From: Roseiarcus sp963748545
Lineage (GTDB): Bacteria; Pseudomonadota; Alphaproteobacteria; Rhizobiales; Beijerinckiaceae
Direction: 5' to 3'
Assembly (NCBI GenBank): GCA_963748545.1
Contig: CAVVJO010000051.1
Location: forward strand, 124,001-188,000
DNA length: 64,000 nucleotides
The notes under the pieces were generated by a model that saw nothing but the letters and a program-made list of their open reading frames with translations, had not been told where the DNA came from and did no database searches. How positions within the stretch are numbered: the stretch's first letter is position 1; the number at the start of each line of letters is the position of its first letter. Position numbers and translations under genes: made by a program. Below, in pieces: positions 15,794 to 25,500 of the stretch.

Positions 15794-17182
15794 TCACCTT
15801 CCCAGCAGAAAATCGAATGGCCTCCGTAGCAAGTAAGCGCCGTCACCTCCCAGCTGGCTCGGCCGAACAATGATCACGGCGCGCGGCTGTGAGTCGGAGC
15901 GGAAGAAGCCGCGGATCTGCGGAGAGCTAATCGTCTTGGGAGAAAGCGTCCAGTCAAATGCGACATCGCCGAGCCTGGCGTCCGGAATTCTGTAGCTACT
16001 GTCGTTTTCTGAGGTCTGGTAGTCACGATTGTTGACCGTCACGCGCTCGCCCGAGCCAAAGGGAATCCCATAGGTGTTGAATAGGCTTTTGAGGTTCTGC
16101 CGAACTTCGGCGTCAACCCTGTTGCCAATTGCCTCTTCTCGCGAGAGCCGCGGTTCAAGCCGACCCGCGTCCGCTACGGTCACAGCATCCGCGTACGCGG
16201 CGTCGACGGCGCCTTGCAGAAACCGTAGCGTCTCGACCTGAAGCGGCCCAACCTCGCCGAGGACGCGATAATAGTCGGCGGCCCGCTGCATGCGCAGGCC
16301 GTTGATGAGGTTCGTGCGTCCTTGCCAACTGAGAGCGGCGATCCCGCCGGACGGTAGCAGTTCCTGGTCGGCGAACGACGGGTCGACCTGTTTAATGTCG
16401 GCCATAAGTCGGCGATATTGAGCCATCGTCGCATCGAGATTGGCTTCGTCGGCAAGGGCGCTGGCGCCGAGAAAGCCGTCGACCGGAGCCAAGGGAATTG
16501 CCAGGCCGGGCGCGTCGCGAAGGCCGGGGAAGACGTCTTCGAGACGGGTATAGTCGTCCGGCGGCCCGTTTGATCGGCGCGATGGGTCTTCCTCCTCCGC
16601 TCCGCCGGTCAAAGTGACTCGCGCGTCGCCGCTCCCGGGTCGATAGACGCCGTCATCGACCGGCGGAGGCTCTTGGCCAGGATTTGGATCTTGTGCGGAT
16701 CCCCTCGCCGCGGGTTTGGCGCCCACCGCCGGGGGACCGCCGACGTCCCCAGTCGTCGTCCATTGGCCGCCGCCCGTCTGTCCCGCGGGGACGCGCGGCT
16801 GATCTTGCCAAGGTGTTCCCCACTTCTCCAGCTTCGCAACTTCCGCCAGCTTTTCCAGCGCGGAGCGCGTCAGGTCCGGCAGTCTGAGCAATACGGTCTC
16901 GATGCCCGCTAGACAAAGATCGCCAGCCTCGAACGCCGCAGCGGCACGGCGTAGCCCGCTGTGAAGGCGAAGGACAACGGCTTCCGGCTGGCGGCCGTAG
17001 GCGGCGGCCAAAACGCGCTCCAGCGCCGCAGGCGGCGCAACTTCGCAATTCAGCCGTCCCAAACTGTCGACGCCGACGCGCACCAGTTCACCCGCCCCAA
17101 GCGTGACCCCAGCCTTGTCGCAGGCGATCCCGCCTCCGCCGCGCGGATGAAGCCGGAAAATCTCGACCAACGGGAGGTTCAT
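15794..17182 (-). CDS. Polymorphic-toxin-like protein with variable C-terminal domain
   Basis: A 462-aa protein. Residues 1-115 form a conserved-looking N-terminal module (FRLHPRGGGGIACDKAGVTL, LAGIETVLLRLPDL). A linker motif DQPRVPAGQTGGGQWT follows at ~128-141; I recall R-x-PAG-x-GGQWT linkers from toxin-like proteins of rhizobia. Residues ~145-215 are Pro/Gly-rich and disordered, and a helical region spans ~240-340. The C-terminal ~105 residues (YRIPDARLGDVAFDWTLSPKT, QIRGFFRSDSQPRAVIIVRP) are the part repeated as orphan fragments downstream, so they are probably the toxic tip. D401, K416 and Q422 could fit a nuclease-like pattern, but this is weak. There is no signal peptide. The immunity-like gene follows by three bases. 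Confidence 0.65.
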   Translation of the reverse strand: MNLPLVEIFRLHPRGGGGIACDKAGVTLGAGELVRVGVDSLGRLNCEVAPPAALERVLAAAYGRQPEAVVLRLHSGLRRAAAAFEAGDLCLAGIETVLLRLPDLTRSALEKLAEVAKLEKWGTPWQDQPRVPAGQTGGGQWTTTGDVGGPPAVGAKPAARGSAQDPNPGQEPPPVDDGVYRPGSGDARVTLTGGAEEEDPSRRSNGPPDDYTRLEDVFPGLRDAPGLAIPLAPVDGFLGASALADEANLDATMAQYRRLMADIKQVDPSFADQELLPSGGIAALSWQGRTNLINGLRMQRAADYYRVLGEVGPLQVETLRFLQGAVDAAYADAVTVADAGRLEPRLSREEAIGNRVDAEVRQNLKSLFNTYGIPFGSGERVTVNNRDYQTSENDSSYRIPDARLGDVAFDWTLSPKTISSPQIRGFFRSDSQPRAVIIVRPSQLGGDGAYLLRRPFDFLLGR

Positions 17183-17410
17183 TTGGAATCGTTCCCCAAC
17201 CGAACATTATGATGTTCGTGTTTCGTTCCTTTGTCAAGATATTTCGAACTGTAGGAGTTGGCTGTCAGAAAATCAGGACGAGCGACCGGACATCGAAAGC
17301 CCAACGCACACACGATCGCCGCAAAAAGGTGGTCTCGCGGCTGCGCATACTACGGTCCAAGATTTCCTACGCTATTCCTCCCCAAAGCCCTCCAAGGCTT
17401 CCGAAACCCC

Positions 17411-18977
17411 TCACTCCCACTCGATCGTTCCGGGCGGCTTCGAGGTTACGTCGTAGACGACCCGGTTCACGCCCTTGACTTCGTTGATGATCCGGGTCGC
17501 GGCGCGGGCGAGGAAGGCCATGTCGTAGGGGTAGAAGTCCGCCGTCATGCCGTCGACCGAGGTGACCGCGCGCAGCGCCACCACGCTGTCGTAGGTCCGT
17601 CCGTCGCCCATGACGCCGACGGTGCGCACCGGCAGCAGCACGGCGAAGGCCTGCCAGATCTTGTCGTAGAGCCCGGCCTTGCGGATCTCGTCGAGATAGA
17701 CCGCGTCGGCCTTACGCAGGATGTCGAGCTTCTCGCGCGTGATCCCGCCGGGGCAGCGGATCGCGAGTCCGGGCCCTGGGAACGGGTGGCGGCCGACGAA
17801 CTTTTCGGGCAAGCCGAGCTCCCGGCCAAGCGCGCGCACCTCGTCCTTGAACAGCTCGCGCAGCGGCTCGACGAGCTTCATCCGCATCCGCTCCGGCAGG
17901 CCGCCGACGTTATGGTGACTCTTGATTGTGACCGAGGGTCCGCCGGTGAAGGAGACGCTCTCGATCACGTCCGGATAGAGCGTGCCCTGCGCCAAAAACT
18001 CGACCGGCCCCTTGCCGTCGGTGGCGATCCGGCGCGCCTCGGCCTCGAACGCGTCGATGAACAGGCGCCCGATGGTCTTGCGCTTCGCTTCGGGGTCGTC
18101 GACCCCTTCGAGCGCGCCCAAGAATTCCTCCGCGGCGTCGACGTGGACGAGCGGGATGTTGAAATGGCCGCGGAACAGGCCGACCACCTCGTCCGCTTCG
18201 CCCTGCCGCATCAGGCCGTGGTCGACGAAGACGCAGGTGAGCTGGTCGCCGATCGCCTCATGGATCAGGACCGCCGCCACCGCCGAATCGACTCCGCCGG
18301 ACAGGCCGCAGATGACCCGCGCTTTGCCGACCTGAGCGCGGATGCGCAGAATTTCTTCTTCCCGGAAGGCGGCCATGGTCCAGTCGCCCTCGAGTCCCGC
18401 AACCTTGTGCAGGAAGTTGGCGATCAGCTTCGCCCCGTCCGGCGTGTGCACGACCTCGGGATGAAACATGGTCGTGTAGTAGCGCCGCTTCTCGTCCGCA
18501 GCGACGGCGTAGGGCGCGTTCTCCGAGACGGCGTAGACCTTGAAATCCCTCCGGCAACCGGGTGACCCGGTCGCCGTGGCTCATCCATACCGGATAGCGG
18601 CCGCCCTTCTCCCAGACGCCGTCGAACAGCGCGTTGGCCTCGACGATCTCGACGTCGGCGCGGCCGAACTCCGCGGCGTGGCCGCTCTCGACCTTGCCGC
18701 CGAGCTGTTCGGCGAGCGTCTGCTGGCCGTAGCAGATGGCGAGAATCGGGACGCCGTCCTTGAAGATCGACTCCGGCGCGCGGGGGCTGCCGGTCTCGGG
18801 AACCGAGGCCGGACCGCCGGAGAAAATCACCGCTTTGGGCCTCAAACCCTCGAAGGCCTCGGCCGCCTTCGAGAACGGGTGGATCTCGCAATAGACGCCG
18901 GCCTCGCGCACCCGCCGCGCGATCAGCTGAGTCACCTGAGAGCCGAAATCGACGATGAGGACGATGTCGTGATGCAT
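17411..18977 (-). CDS. guaA: GMP synthase [glutamine-hydrolysing] (apparent frameshift)
   Basis: The last step of GMP synthesis (XMP + glutamine + ATP). The N-terminal class I glutamine amidotransferase has its nucleophile in ILAICYGQQ. The ATP pyrophosphatase has the P-loop SGGVDS, and the C-terminal dimerisation domain ends in PPGTIEWE. One extra base in the run at 18543-18545 (AAA on the plus strand) breaks the amidotransferase after LPEGF; removing it gives FKVYAVSENAPYAVAADEK, the normal continuation. Since guaA is normally indispensable for growth without guanine, a consensus error is more likely than a null allele. Restored length is about 521 aa, usual for the family. Confidence 0.95.
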
Positions 18978-19024
18978 TCCGACCCCTTAGGCCGAAAGCG
19001 CGCCGGGGCGCAAGGACGGCGGGC

Positions 19025-19558
19025 TCACGCCCGGCGAGCCGTCGCGGTCAGCGCCTCGAGGACTTCGGTGAGCCGCCGGGCGCAGGTTGGATCGGCCGCG
19101 ATCTCTTCCGCGGCGACCGCCTTGCCGGTCAGCGGCAGGGTCACGAAGGCGTCGGTGAGAAACTGCGCCGCCATGGTGGCGAGGATCTCGCGTAAGGCCC
19201 CCTGGGCGTGGAAGGCGCGCGGCGAGGCGTTGATCAGCGCCACCGTCTTGCCAGCGAAGGTCTCGCTCGCCACCAGCCAGTCGAGCAGGTTCTTGAGCGC
19301 GCCCGGCACGCCGTGGGCATATTCCGGAGCGGCGATCACGATGGCGTCCGAGGCCGCGACGATCGCGCGCAATTCCTCGACCGCCGCGGGCTTCGGCTTG
19401 TCCTCCACGTCGTCGTCCGGATTGAATGGCGGCAGCCTCGCGAGGTCGCGATAAACCAGTACGCGGACTCCCTCAGGCGCGAGATGGGCGAGCGCCTCCA
19501 GGGCGGCGGTGTTGGTCGAGCCTGTGCGAAGGCTGCCGGAGATTGCGAGCACGCGCAT
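19025..19558 (-). CDS. NADPH-dependent FMN reductase family protein
   Basis: A 177-aa flavodoxin-like protein. The FMN phosphate loop is SGSLRTGSTNTAAL near the N terminus, and PEYAHGVPGALKNLLDWL is the family's second signature. Such enzymes (ChrR/ArsH/azoreductase-like) reduce quinones, chromate or azo compounds with NAD(P)H. ATG at 19558 begins MRVLAISGS; the upstream extension overlaps the small gene at 19570 and lacks conservation. Physiological substrate unknown. Confidence 0.85.
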   Translation of the reverse strand: MRVLAISGSLRTGSTNTAALEALAHLAPEGVRVLVYRDLARLPPFNPDDDVEDKPKPAAVEELRAIVAASDAIVIAAPEYAHGVPGALKNLLDWLVASETFAGKTVALINASPRAFHAQGALREILATMAAQFLTDAFVTLPLTGKAVAAEEIAADPTCARRLTEVLEALTATARRA

Positions 19559-19569
19559 AGTTGAGGCTG

Positions 19570-19737
19570 CTACCTTTGGGGGCACGGCCATACGACCGCT
19601 CGCTCCACGATCTCCGCATACCCATAGGGAAGCGAGGCTGGAAAAGCGTTCAGCGCGAGGCCTGACGCCTCGTCATGCGCGTCCTCGTAGGCCTCGGCCA
19701 GCGCCTCATCGAGTCGGGATTGAGCCCAGGAGTTCAT
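19570..19737 (-). CDS. Small hypothetical protein (55 aa)
   Basis: A short open frame between cobS and the FMN reductase gene: MNSWAQSRLDEALAEAYEDAHDEASGLALN at its start, then LPYGYAEIVERAVVW. The acidic amphipathic helix and codon bias look protein-like. It fills an otherwise empty gap on the same strand as its neighbours. No family is recognised, and no strong ribosome site is seen. Confidence 0.35.
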   Translation of the reverse strand: MNSWAQSRLDEALAEAYEDAHDEASGLALNAFPASLPYGYAEIVERAVVWPCPQR

Positions 19738-19809
19738 GTCCGCGTCTTTCGCCGGCGCTCGGCTCCGTTCTCCGCCGATCGTGCCCCCATCGTTTGGTCC
19801 TCGCGCGGG

Positions 19810-20814
19810 TCAGCTCAGTGCGACGTTGAGCGCGCTCTCCGGCAGATCTTGCCCGAAGCAGCGCTGATAGAACTCGGCGACCAGGGTGCGCTCGAGCTCA
19901 TCGCACTTGTTGAGGAAGGTGAGCCGGAAGGCGAAGCCGACGTCCTTGAAGATCTCGGCGTTCTCCGCCCAGGTGATCACGGTGCGCGGGCTCATCACCG
20001 TCGAGAGATCGCCGTTGATGAAGGCGTTGCGGGTCAGGTCCGCCACTCTCACCATCTTGTTTATGACGTCGCGTCCGTCCTTGCGCCCGCGATAGCCGTG
20101 CGCCTTGGCCAGGACGATGTCGACCTCCTTGTCGTGCGGCAGGTAATTCAGCGTCGCCACGATCGACCAGCGGTCCATCTGGCCCTGATTGATCTGCTGC
20201 GTGCCGTGATAGAGGCCGGACGTATCGCCCAGGCCCACCGTATTGGCGGTGGCGAACAGGCGAAACGCGGGATGCGGCCGGATCACCCGGCGCTGGTCGA
20301 GCAGCGTCAGCTTCCCCGACACTTCGAGCACGCGCTGAATGACGAACATCACATCGGGCCTGCCCGCGTCGTATTCGTCGAAGCACAGCGCAATATTGTT
20401 TTGCAGCGCCCAGGGCAGCATGCCGTCGCGGAACTCGGTCACCTGCTTGCCGTCGTGCAGGACGATCGCGTCCTTGCCGACGAGATCGATACGCGAGACG
20501 TGGCTGTCGAGATTGATGCGCACGCAAGGCCAGTTGAGCCGGGCGGCGACCTGCTCGATATGCGTGGACTTGCCCGTGCCGTGATAGCCTGTGATCAGGA
20601 CGCGGCGGTTGTAGGCGAAGCCCGCCAGGATCGCGAGCGTGGTCTCGCGATCGAACAGGTAGTCTGGGTCGAGATCGGGCACATGTTCTTCGGCCGTGGC
20701 GTAGGCCGGCGCTTCCATGTCGGAATCAATGCCAAAGGTCTTCCGCACGGAGACGCGGGTATCGGGCACGCCGGGTGTGGCTTCGCCGGGCGCCGGCGTT
20801 TCTCTCGAATTCAT
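19810..20814 (-). CDS. cobS: Cobaltochelatase subunit CobS
   Basis: A 334-aa AAA+ ATPase. Walker A is GYHGTGKST (residues 76-84) and the Walker B region is ALCFDEYDAGRPDV. The sequence throughout is typical of the aerobic CobNST cobaltochelatase (DLDPDYLFDRETTLAIL, NLDSHVSRIDLVGKDAIVL, MDRWSIVATLNYLPHD). CobS with CobT drives ATP-dependent insertion of cobalt into hydrogenobyrinic acid a,c-diamide by CobN. The neighbouring J-domain gene and bolA are the usual alphaproteobacterial context. cobT is not within the window. Confidence 0.95.
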   Translation of the reverse strand: MNSRETPAPGEATPGVPDTRVSVRKTFGIDSDMEAPAYATAEEHVPDLDPDYLFDRETTLAILAGFAYNRRVLITGYHGTGKSTHIEQVAARLNWPCVRINLDSHVSRIDLVGKDAIVLHDGKQVTEFRDGMLPWALQNNIALCFDEYDAGRPDVMFVIQRVLEVSGKLTLLDQRRVIRPHPAFRLFATANTVGLGDTSGLYHGTQQINQGQMDRWSIVATLNYLPHDKEVDIVLAKAHGYRGRKDGRDVINKMVRVADLTRNAFINGDLSTVMSPRTVITWAENAEIFKDVGFAFRLTFLNKCDELERTLVAEFYQRCFGQDLPESALNVALS

Positions 20815-20935
20815 CGAACCTCCACGCTCCGTCCTCTCGAGCCGGCGCGGCTTTGTCTAAACCAAATCCAGCGTCCTGACCAAAACCAGCCCGCGGCAAA
20901 GCCGAACGGTCTGAGCCTTGATGCAGGTCCGCGCG

Positions 20936-21530
20936 TCACACCAGTTTGTTGGCCCGCAGATAATTATAGGCCTGGATGATCTCGCGCAATTTGTCTTCCG
21001 AAGAGCGGTCGCCCCCGTTGGCGTCGGGGTGGTGCCGTTTGACCAGATCCTTGTAGCGCGTCTTGATCCTAGCCTGGGTCGCCTGACCGTCGAGTTCAAG
21101 GGTCATCAGCGCCTTGAGGGCGAGCGCGTTGTAGCGCGGGGCCGCCTCGGTCTGAGGCGCCTTGCCCTTCACGCCTCGGCGCCGCGCCGCGCGCGCTTCG
21201 GCGAAGACGGTCTCGTCCACATGGCTGGCTGCGGCGCGATCGCCGAGTTTCCAGGTCGGGCGATGGCCGATCGCGTCGTCCTTGCGGAACTTCGCCATCG
21301 AAGCGTCGTCCATGCCGCGGAAGTAGTCGTAGGTCGCGTTGTACTCGCGAACGTGGTCCTTGCAGAACGTGAAGTACTCCCCCTCGCGCTCTCGGCCCTT
21401 CGGGGCGCGGAAGACGCCTTCCGCCTCGCAGCCCGGGTGGCTGCAGGGAGTCTCTGGCCTTCGGCTTTTCCGCGGCGTGCGCAGTCGGCTTCACCCGAAT
21501 GCGATCGAACAGGGGAGAATTCAGATCCAT
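20936..21530 (-). CDS. J-domain (DnaJ-class) protein (apparent frameshift)
   Basis: The N terminus (MDLNSPLFDRIRVKP) and, after a +1 base in the GGG at 21446-21448 is removed, a cysteine-bearing segment (CSHPGCEAEGVFRAPKGR, then EYFTFCKDHVREYN) lead into YDYFRGMDDASMAKFRKD. A C-terminal J domain follows with the HPD motif (KRHHPDANGGD). This is the conserved alphaproteobacterial J protein found beside cobS. It would recruit a DnaK-type chaperone; its client is unknown. Restored length is about 197 aa. Confidence 0.85.
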
Positions 21531-21691
21531 GTCATGACCTTTATGAGCGCGGTGGTCATCGGGCAAGCCCCTCTTTCTCCTCTGCGGTCGCTCGCGGCTG
21601 ACGAGCCGCTCGCGAAAAATGCGTTCTGCCGACCCCCGGCCTAGGGTATCTAGTGTCTCGGTCTGGCTCGCAGGAGTGCGAAAACGTGACT

Positions 21692-21973
21692 ATGGAAGAA
21701 AGAATTGTCGCGCGTCTGACACAGGCGCTCGAGCCGCAGCACCTCGCAATCGTGGACGAATCCGACCGACATGCGGGGCACGCCGGGGTCCGGACGGGTC
21801 CAGGTCATGCGGCTGGGGTCGGCGGCACGCATTATCGGGTGAAAATCGTCTCGGGCAAGTTTGCGGGTCAAACCCGGGTCCAGCGACATCGCATGGTTTA
21901 CGATCTCTTGCCGGCGGAGTTCGCCGACGGCCTGCACGCTCTTGCGCTCGACGCCAAGGCGCCCGGCGAGTGA
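21692..21973 (+). CDS. bolA: BolA family protein
   Basis: A 93-aa protein with the BolA fold: ERIVARLTQALEPQHLAIVDESDRHAGH, then THYRVKIVSGKFAGQTRVQRHRMVYDLL. The conserved His and the FAGQTRVQRHR region support partnership with monothiol glutaredoxins in iron-sulphur/iron homeostasis. ATG at 21692 was chosen; a GTG six bases earlier is in frame. It is divergent from the J-domain gene, and its stop overlaps the GTG of the next gene. Confidence 0.9.
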   Translation: MEERIVARLTQALEPQHLAIVDESDRHAGHAGVRTGPGHAAGVGGTHYRVKIVSGKFAGQTRVQRHRMVYDLLPAEFADGLHALALDAKAPGE

Positions 21974-22560
21974 CGGCGGACGCGTCCGAATCGTACGGTC
22001 CGTTCGTGGTTACGCTGGAGCGAGCCGAGATCGAGGCGGTTGCGGCCCGGTACGGGCTGCGCGCCGCCTTGCGGGGCGGCCTGACGGCCAGCCATCAGGC
22101 GCCGCTCGCGGCTTTCATTCTCGTGATGCTGTTCGCCGCCATCCTGGCGCTGACGGGATTCATAACCCGGCGCGCGGCGGAGATCGCGATTCTGATCGCC
22201 GCCTCCGCCTTCATGATCCAGCGGCTGGGCGCGCATCATCGAATCTGGCGCGCGCAAAAGCGGGGTCGCCTCGAGATCGAGCGCCGCATGTCCGGTCCGA
22301 TGACCACGACGATCGAAGCGGACGGGGTGACGCAGACGAGCGCGTCGGAAGCCCGGAGGCTGCTGTTCCTCGACTGCATCGAGGCTGAGGAGTCCGGCGG
22401 CCTCATTTATCTGTGGGAGCGCGACGCCGTCCCCGTCGTCCTGCCGAGCCGACTCTTCGCCGAGGGCCAGGCCGCCGCGCTGCTCAAGTCGGTGCGCCGC
22501 CGGGTCCAGCGGCCCCTGCGCGTGAGCCAAGCGCGCCGCGCTCAAGGCGCCGGCGTCTGA
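21970..22560 (+). CDS. YcxB-like membrane protein
   Basis: A 196-aa protein starting at GTG 21970, overlapping the bolA stop (GTGA). Two membrane segments occupy about residues 45-80 (LAAFILVMLFAAILALTGFI, IAILIAASAFMI). A cytoplasmic domain follows (TTTIEADGVTQTSASEARRLLFLDCIEAEE, IYLWERDAVPVVLPSRLF) that resembles the C-terminal domain of YcxB-like proteins. Function unknown. Its 3' end overlaps the 3' end of the convergent RND gene by 19 bases. Confidence 0.65.
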   Translation: MTADASESYGPFVVTLERAEIEAVAARYGLRAALRGGLTASHQAPLAAFILVMLFAAILALTGFITRRAAEIAILIAASAFMIQRLGAHHRIWRAQKRGRLEIERRMSGPMTTTIEADGVTQTSASEARRLLFLDCIEAEESGGLIYLWERDAVPVVLPSRLFAEGQAAALLKSVRRRVQRPLRVSQARRAQGAGV

Positions 22561-25500
22561 TCGTAATCGGGCGCCAGATGACCGGCGGCCCGCTCCTTTG
22601 CGATCACCGCGGCGTGATCGCGCGCCATGAACGTGTAGACCATCGGCGTCACGAACAGGGTGAACAGCGTCCCGATCGACATGCCGGCGAAAATCGTCAG
22701 TCCGATGTTGAAGCGCGAGGCCGCGCCCGCGCCCGTGGCCAGGATGAGCGGGATCACGCCGACCACCATGGCTGCCGTGGTCATCAGAATAGGGCGAAGG
22801 CGCACCGCGGCCGCATGTTCGATCGCCTCCCGCCTGGACATGCCGCCGTGCTCCTGCATGCGGTTGGCGAAGTCGACCATCAGAATGCCGTGCTTTGAAA
22901 TCAGGCCGATCAGCGTGACGAGCCCGATCTGCGAATAGATGTTGATGCTCGCAAATCCCAAGAACCCGCCGGCGTTGAGTGGCAGAAGCGCGCCGAAAAG
23001 CGCGGTCGGAAGCCCGATGAGGATGATCAGCGGGTCACGGAAGCTCTCGTACTGCGCCGCGAGCACCAGATAGATGACGATCAGCGCGAAGCCGAAGACG
23101 TACACGAGCGCGTTGCCCTCCTGCTCGTACTGACGCGAATCGCCGCCGAAGTCATAGGAATAGCCTTCGGGGAAGATCTCCTTCGATTTCGCGGTCAGGA
23201 AGTCGAGGGCCTCGCCGAGCGTGTGGCCGGGAAACGGCACGCCGGACAGCGTCGCGGAATTGAGCTGCTGGAAACTCGTCAGCGCATTGGGCTGGATCTC
23301 GTCCGAAACGGTCGCGACCGCGGAAAGGGGCGCAAGCTCGCCGTTCCTGGTGCGCAACTGGTAGCGGGTCAGCCAGTCCGGAGTCAGGCGGAATTCGCGC
23401 GGGGCCTGCGGGATGACCTGATAGCTGCGGCCGTAAAGGCTGAACAGATTGATGTAGTTGCCGCCGAGCATGGTGGCGAGCGCATTGCCGATGTCGGCCA
23501 TGTTGATGCCCATGCTGTTGGCCTTGTCGGCGTCGACCTTGAACACGAATTGCGGCGTGTCGAATTTGAGATCGACGTCGGTGAACAGGAAGAGCCCGCT
23601 CTCCCGCGCAGCCTGCTGCATCTTCAGCGCGACGCCCGCCAGAGTCTCGTAATCGCCGGTCGTGCGCATGACGAACTGCATTGGCGCGCCGCCGGTCGAA
23701 CCCGGAAGCGCAGGCGGCGAGAAGGCCTGGACCTGCGCCTGCGGCACCTTGAGAAATCGCGGGCTCATGTCGGCCAGCACCTGCTTCTGGGTGCGCTTGC
23801 GTTCGTCCCAGGGCTTGAGCAGGAGCCCCGCGAAGGCCTGCCGCACGCCGCCGGAGCCGTTGATGGTGAAATTGTGCTCCATCTCCGGCACGGACTTGAT
23901 CTCTTCGAGCAGGCGTTTGGTCGCCTGCTCGGTGTAGTCGAGGTTGCCGACCTGCGGGGTCTTCACGATGGTGATGAGGATGCCCTGGTCTTCTTCGGGC
24001 GCCAGCTCCTGCGGCGTCGAAAGATACATGACCGCAGTGAGCGCAAGCACGCCCGCGAGAATAAGCGCGGTCAAGGCGCGGAACTCGAGCGTCGCCCTGA
24101 GGCGTCGCTGGTAGGCCTGGCGCAGCCTGTCGAAGGTGCGGTCGACGAAGCGGCCGAACCGTCCTTGAGACTGATCGTGGCGAAGCAGCTTCGAGCACAT
24201 CATCGGCGAGAGCGTGAGCGCGATGAAGCCCGAGACGATGACCGCGCCGGCGAGGGTGAAGGCGAATTCGCGAAAAAGCGTCCCGGTCACCCCGGCGACG
24301 AAGCCGATCGGCGCATAGACGGCCGCAAGCGTGATCGTCATCGCGACGACCGGCAAGGCGATCTCATGCGCGCCGCGGATCGCGGCGTCGAAGGGGGTCA
24401 TGCCGTCTTCGATATGGCGGTGGATGTTCTCGACCACCACGATCGCATCGTCGACCACGAGCCCGATGCCGAGCACCAGCGCAAGCAGGGTCAGGAGATT
24501 GATCGAATAGCCGAGCGCCAGAAGGGCGATCATCACCCCGACCAGCGACAACGGGATGGTGACGATCGGAATGAAAGTTGAGCGCAGGTTGCCGAGAAAC
24601 AGGAAGATCACCACGATCACGATGATCGCCGCCTCGACCAGCGTCTTGGCGACCTCGCGGATCGAGGCGCGAATGAACTTGGTGGAATCGTAGGCGATGG
24701 TCGCGTTCAGCCCCGGAGGCAACTGCTGCTGGATGCTGGGCATGAGCGCCGTAACGCCGTCGATCACGGTCAGCGGGTTGGCTTCCGGCGTGCCGTAGAT
24801 GCCGATGAACACGGCCTTGAGACCGTCGAACACCGAGGACAAATCCGAGGTCTGCGGTCCAAGCTCGATCTTTTGCGAGACGTCGCCGAGCCTCACCAGC
24901 GCGTCGCCGTGGGTCGCGACCACCAGATTGGCGAAGGTTTTCGGGCTGTCGAGCGACGTCAGGGCGTTGACGCTGATCTGGGTGAAATCGCTCTTCACCT
25001 CGCCCGCGGCGGTGGTGAAGTTGTTGGCCGCGAGCGCCGCGCGCACATCGTTGGGCGTGACCCCTTGCGCCGCCATGCGCGTGGGATCGAGCCAGATCCG
25101 CATCGCGAAAACCTGGCCGCCGAGAAGCTGGGCGTTGGCGACGCCGTCGACCGTCTGCAAACGGGGCTGGACCACGCGCGTGAGATAGTCGGTGATCTGC
25201 GAAGGCGTCATCACGCTGGAATTGAAGCTCATGTACATGAGCGCAAAACCCTGTCCGGTCTGCTTGACCACGACGGGATCATTGGCCTCGCGCGGCAGGA
25301 GGCCGCGCACCTGATTGACCTTCGACAGCGTATCTGCCATCGCGCGGTCGGGATTGGCGTCGAGCCGCAGGTTGAGCGTGATGGTCGAGACGTTCTGCTG
25401 GGAATTCGACACCAGCGTGTCGATGCCCTCCGCGCTCGCCACCGCCTGTTCGATCGGGGTGGTGATGAAGCCCTTGATGACGTCGGCCGCCGCGCCCGGA

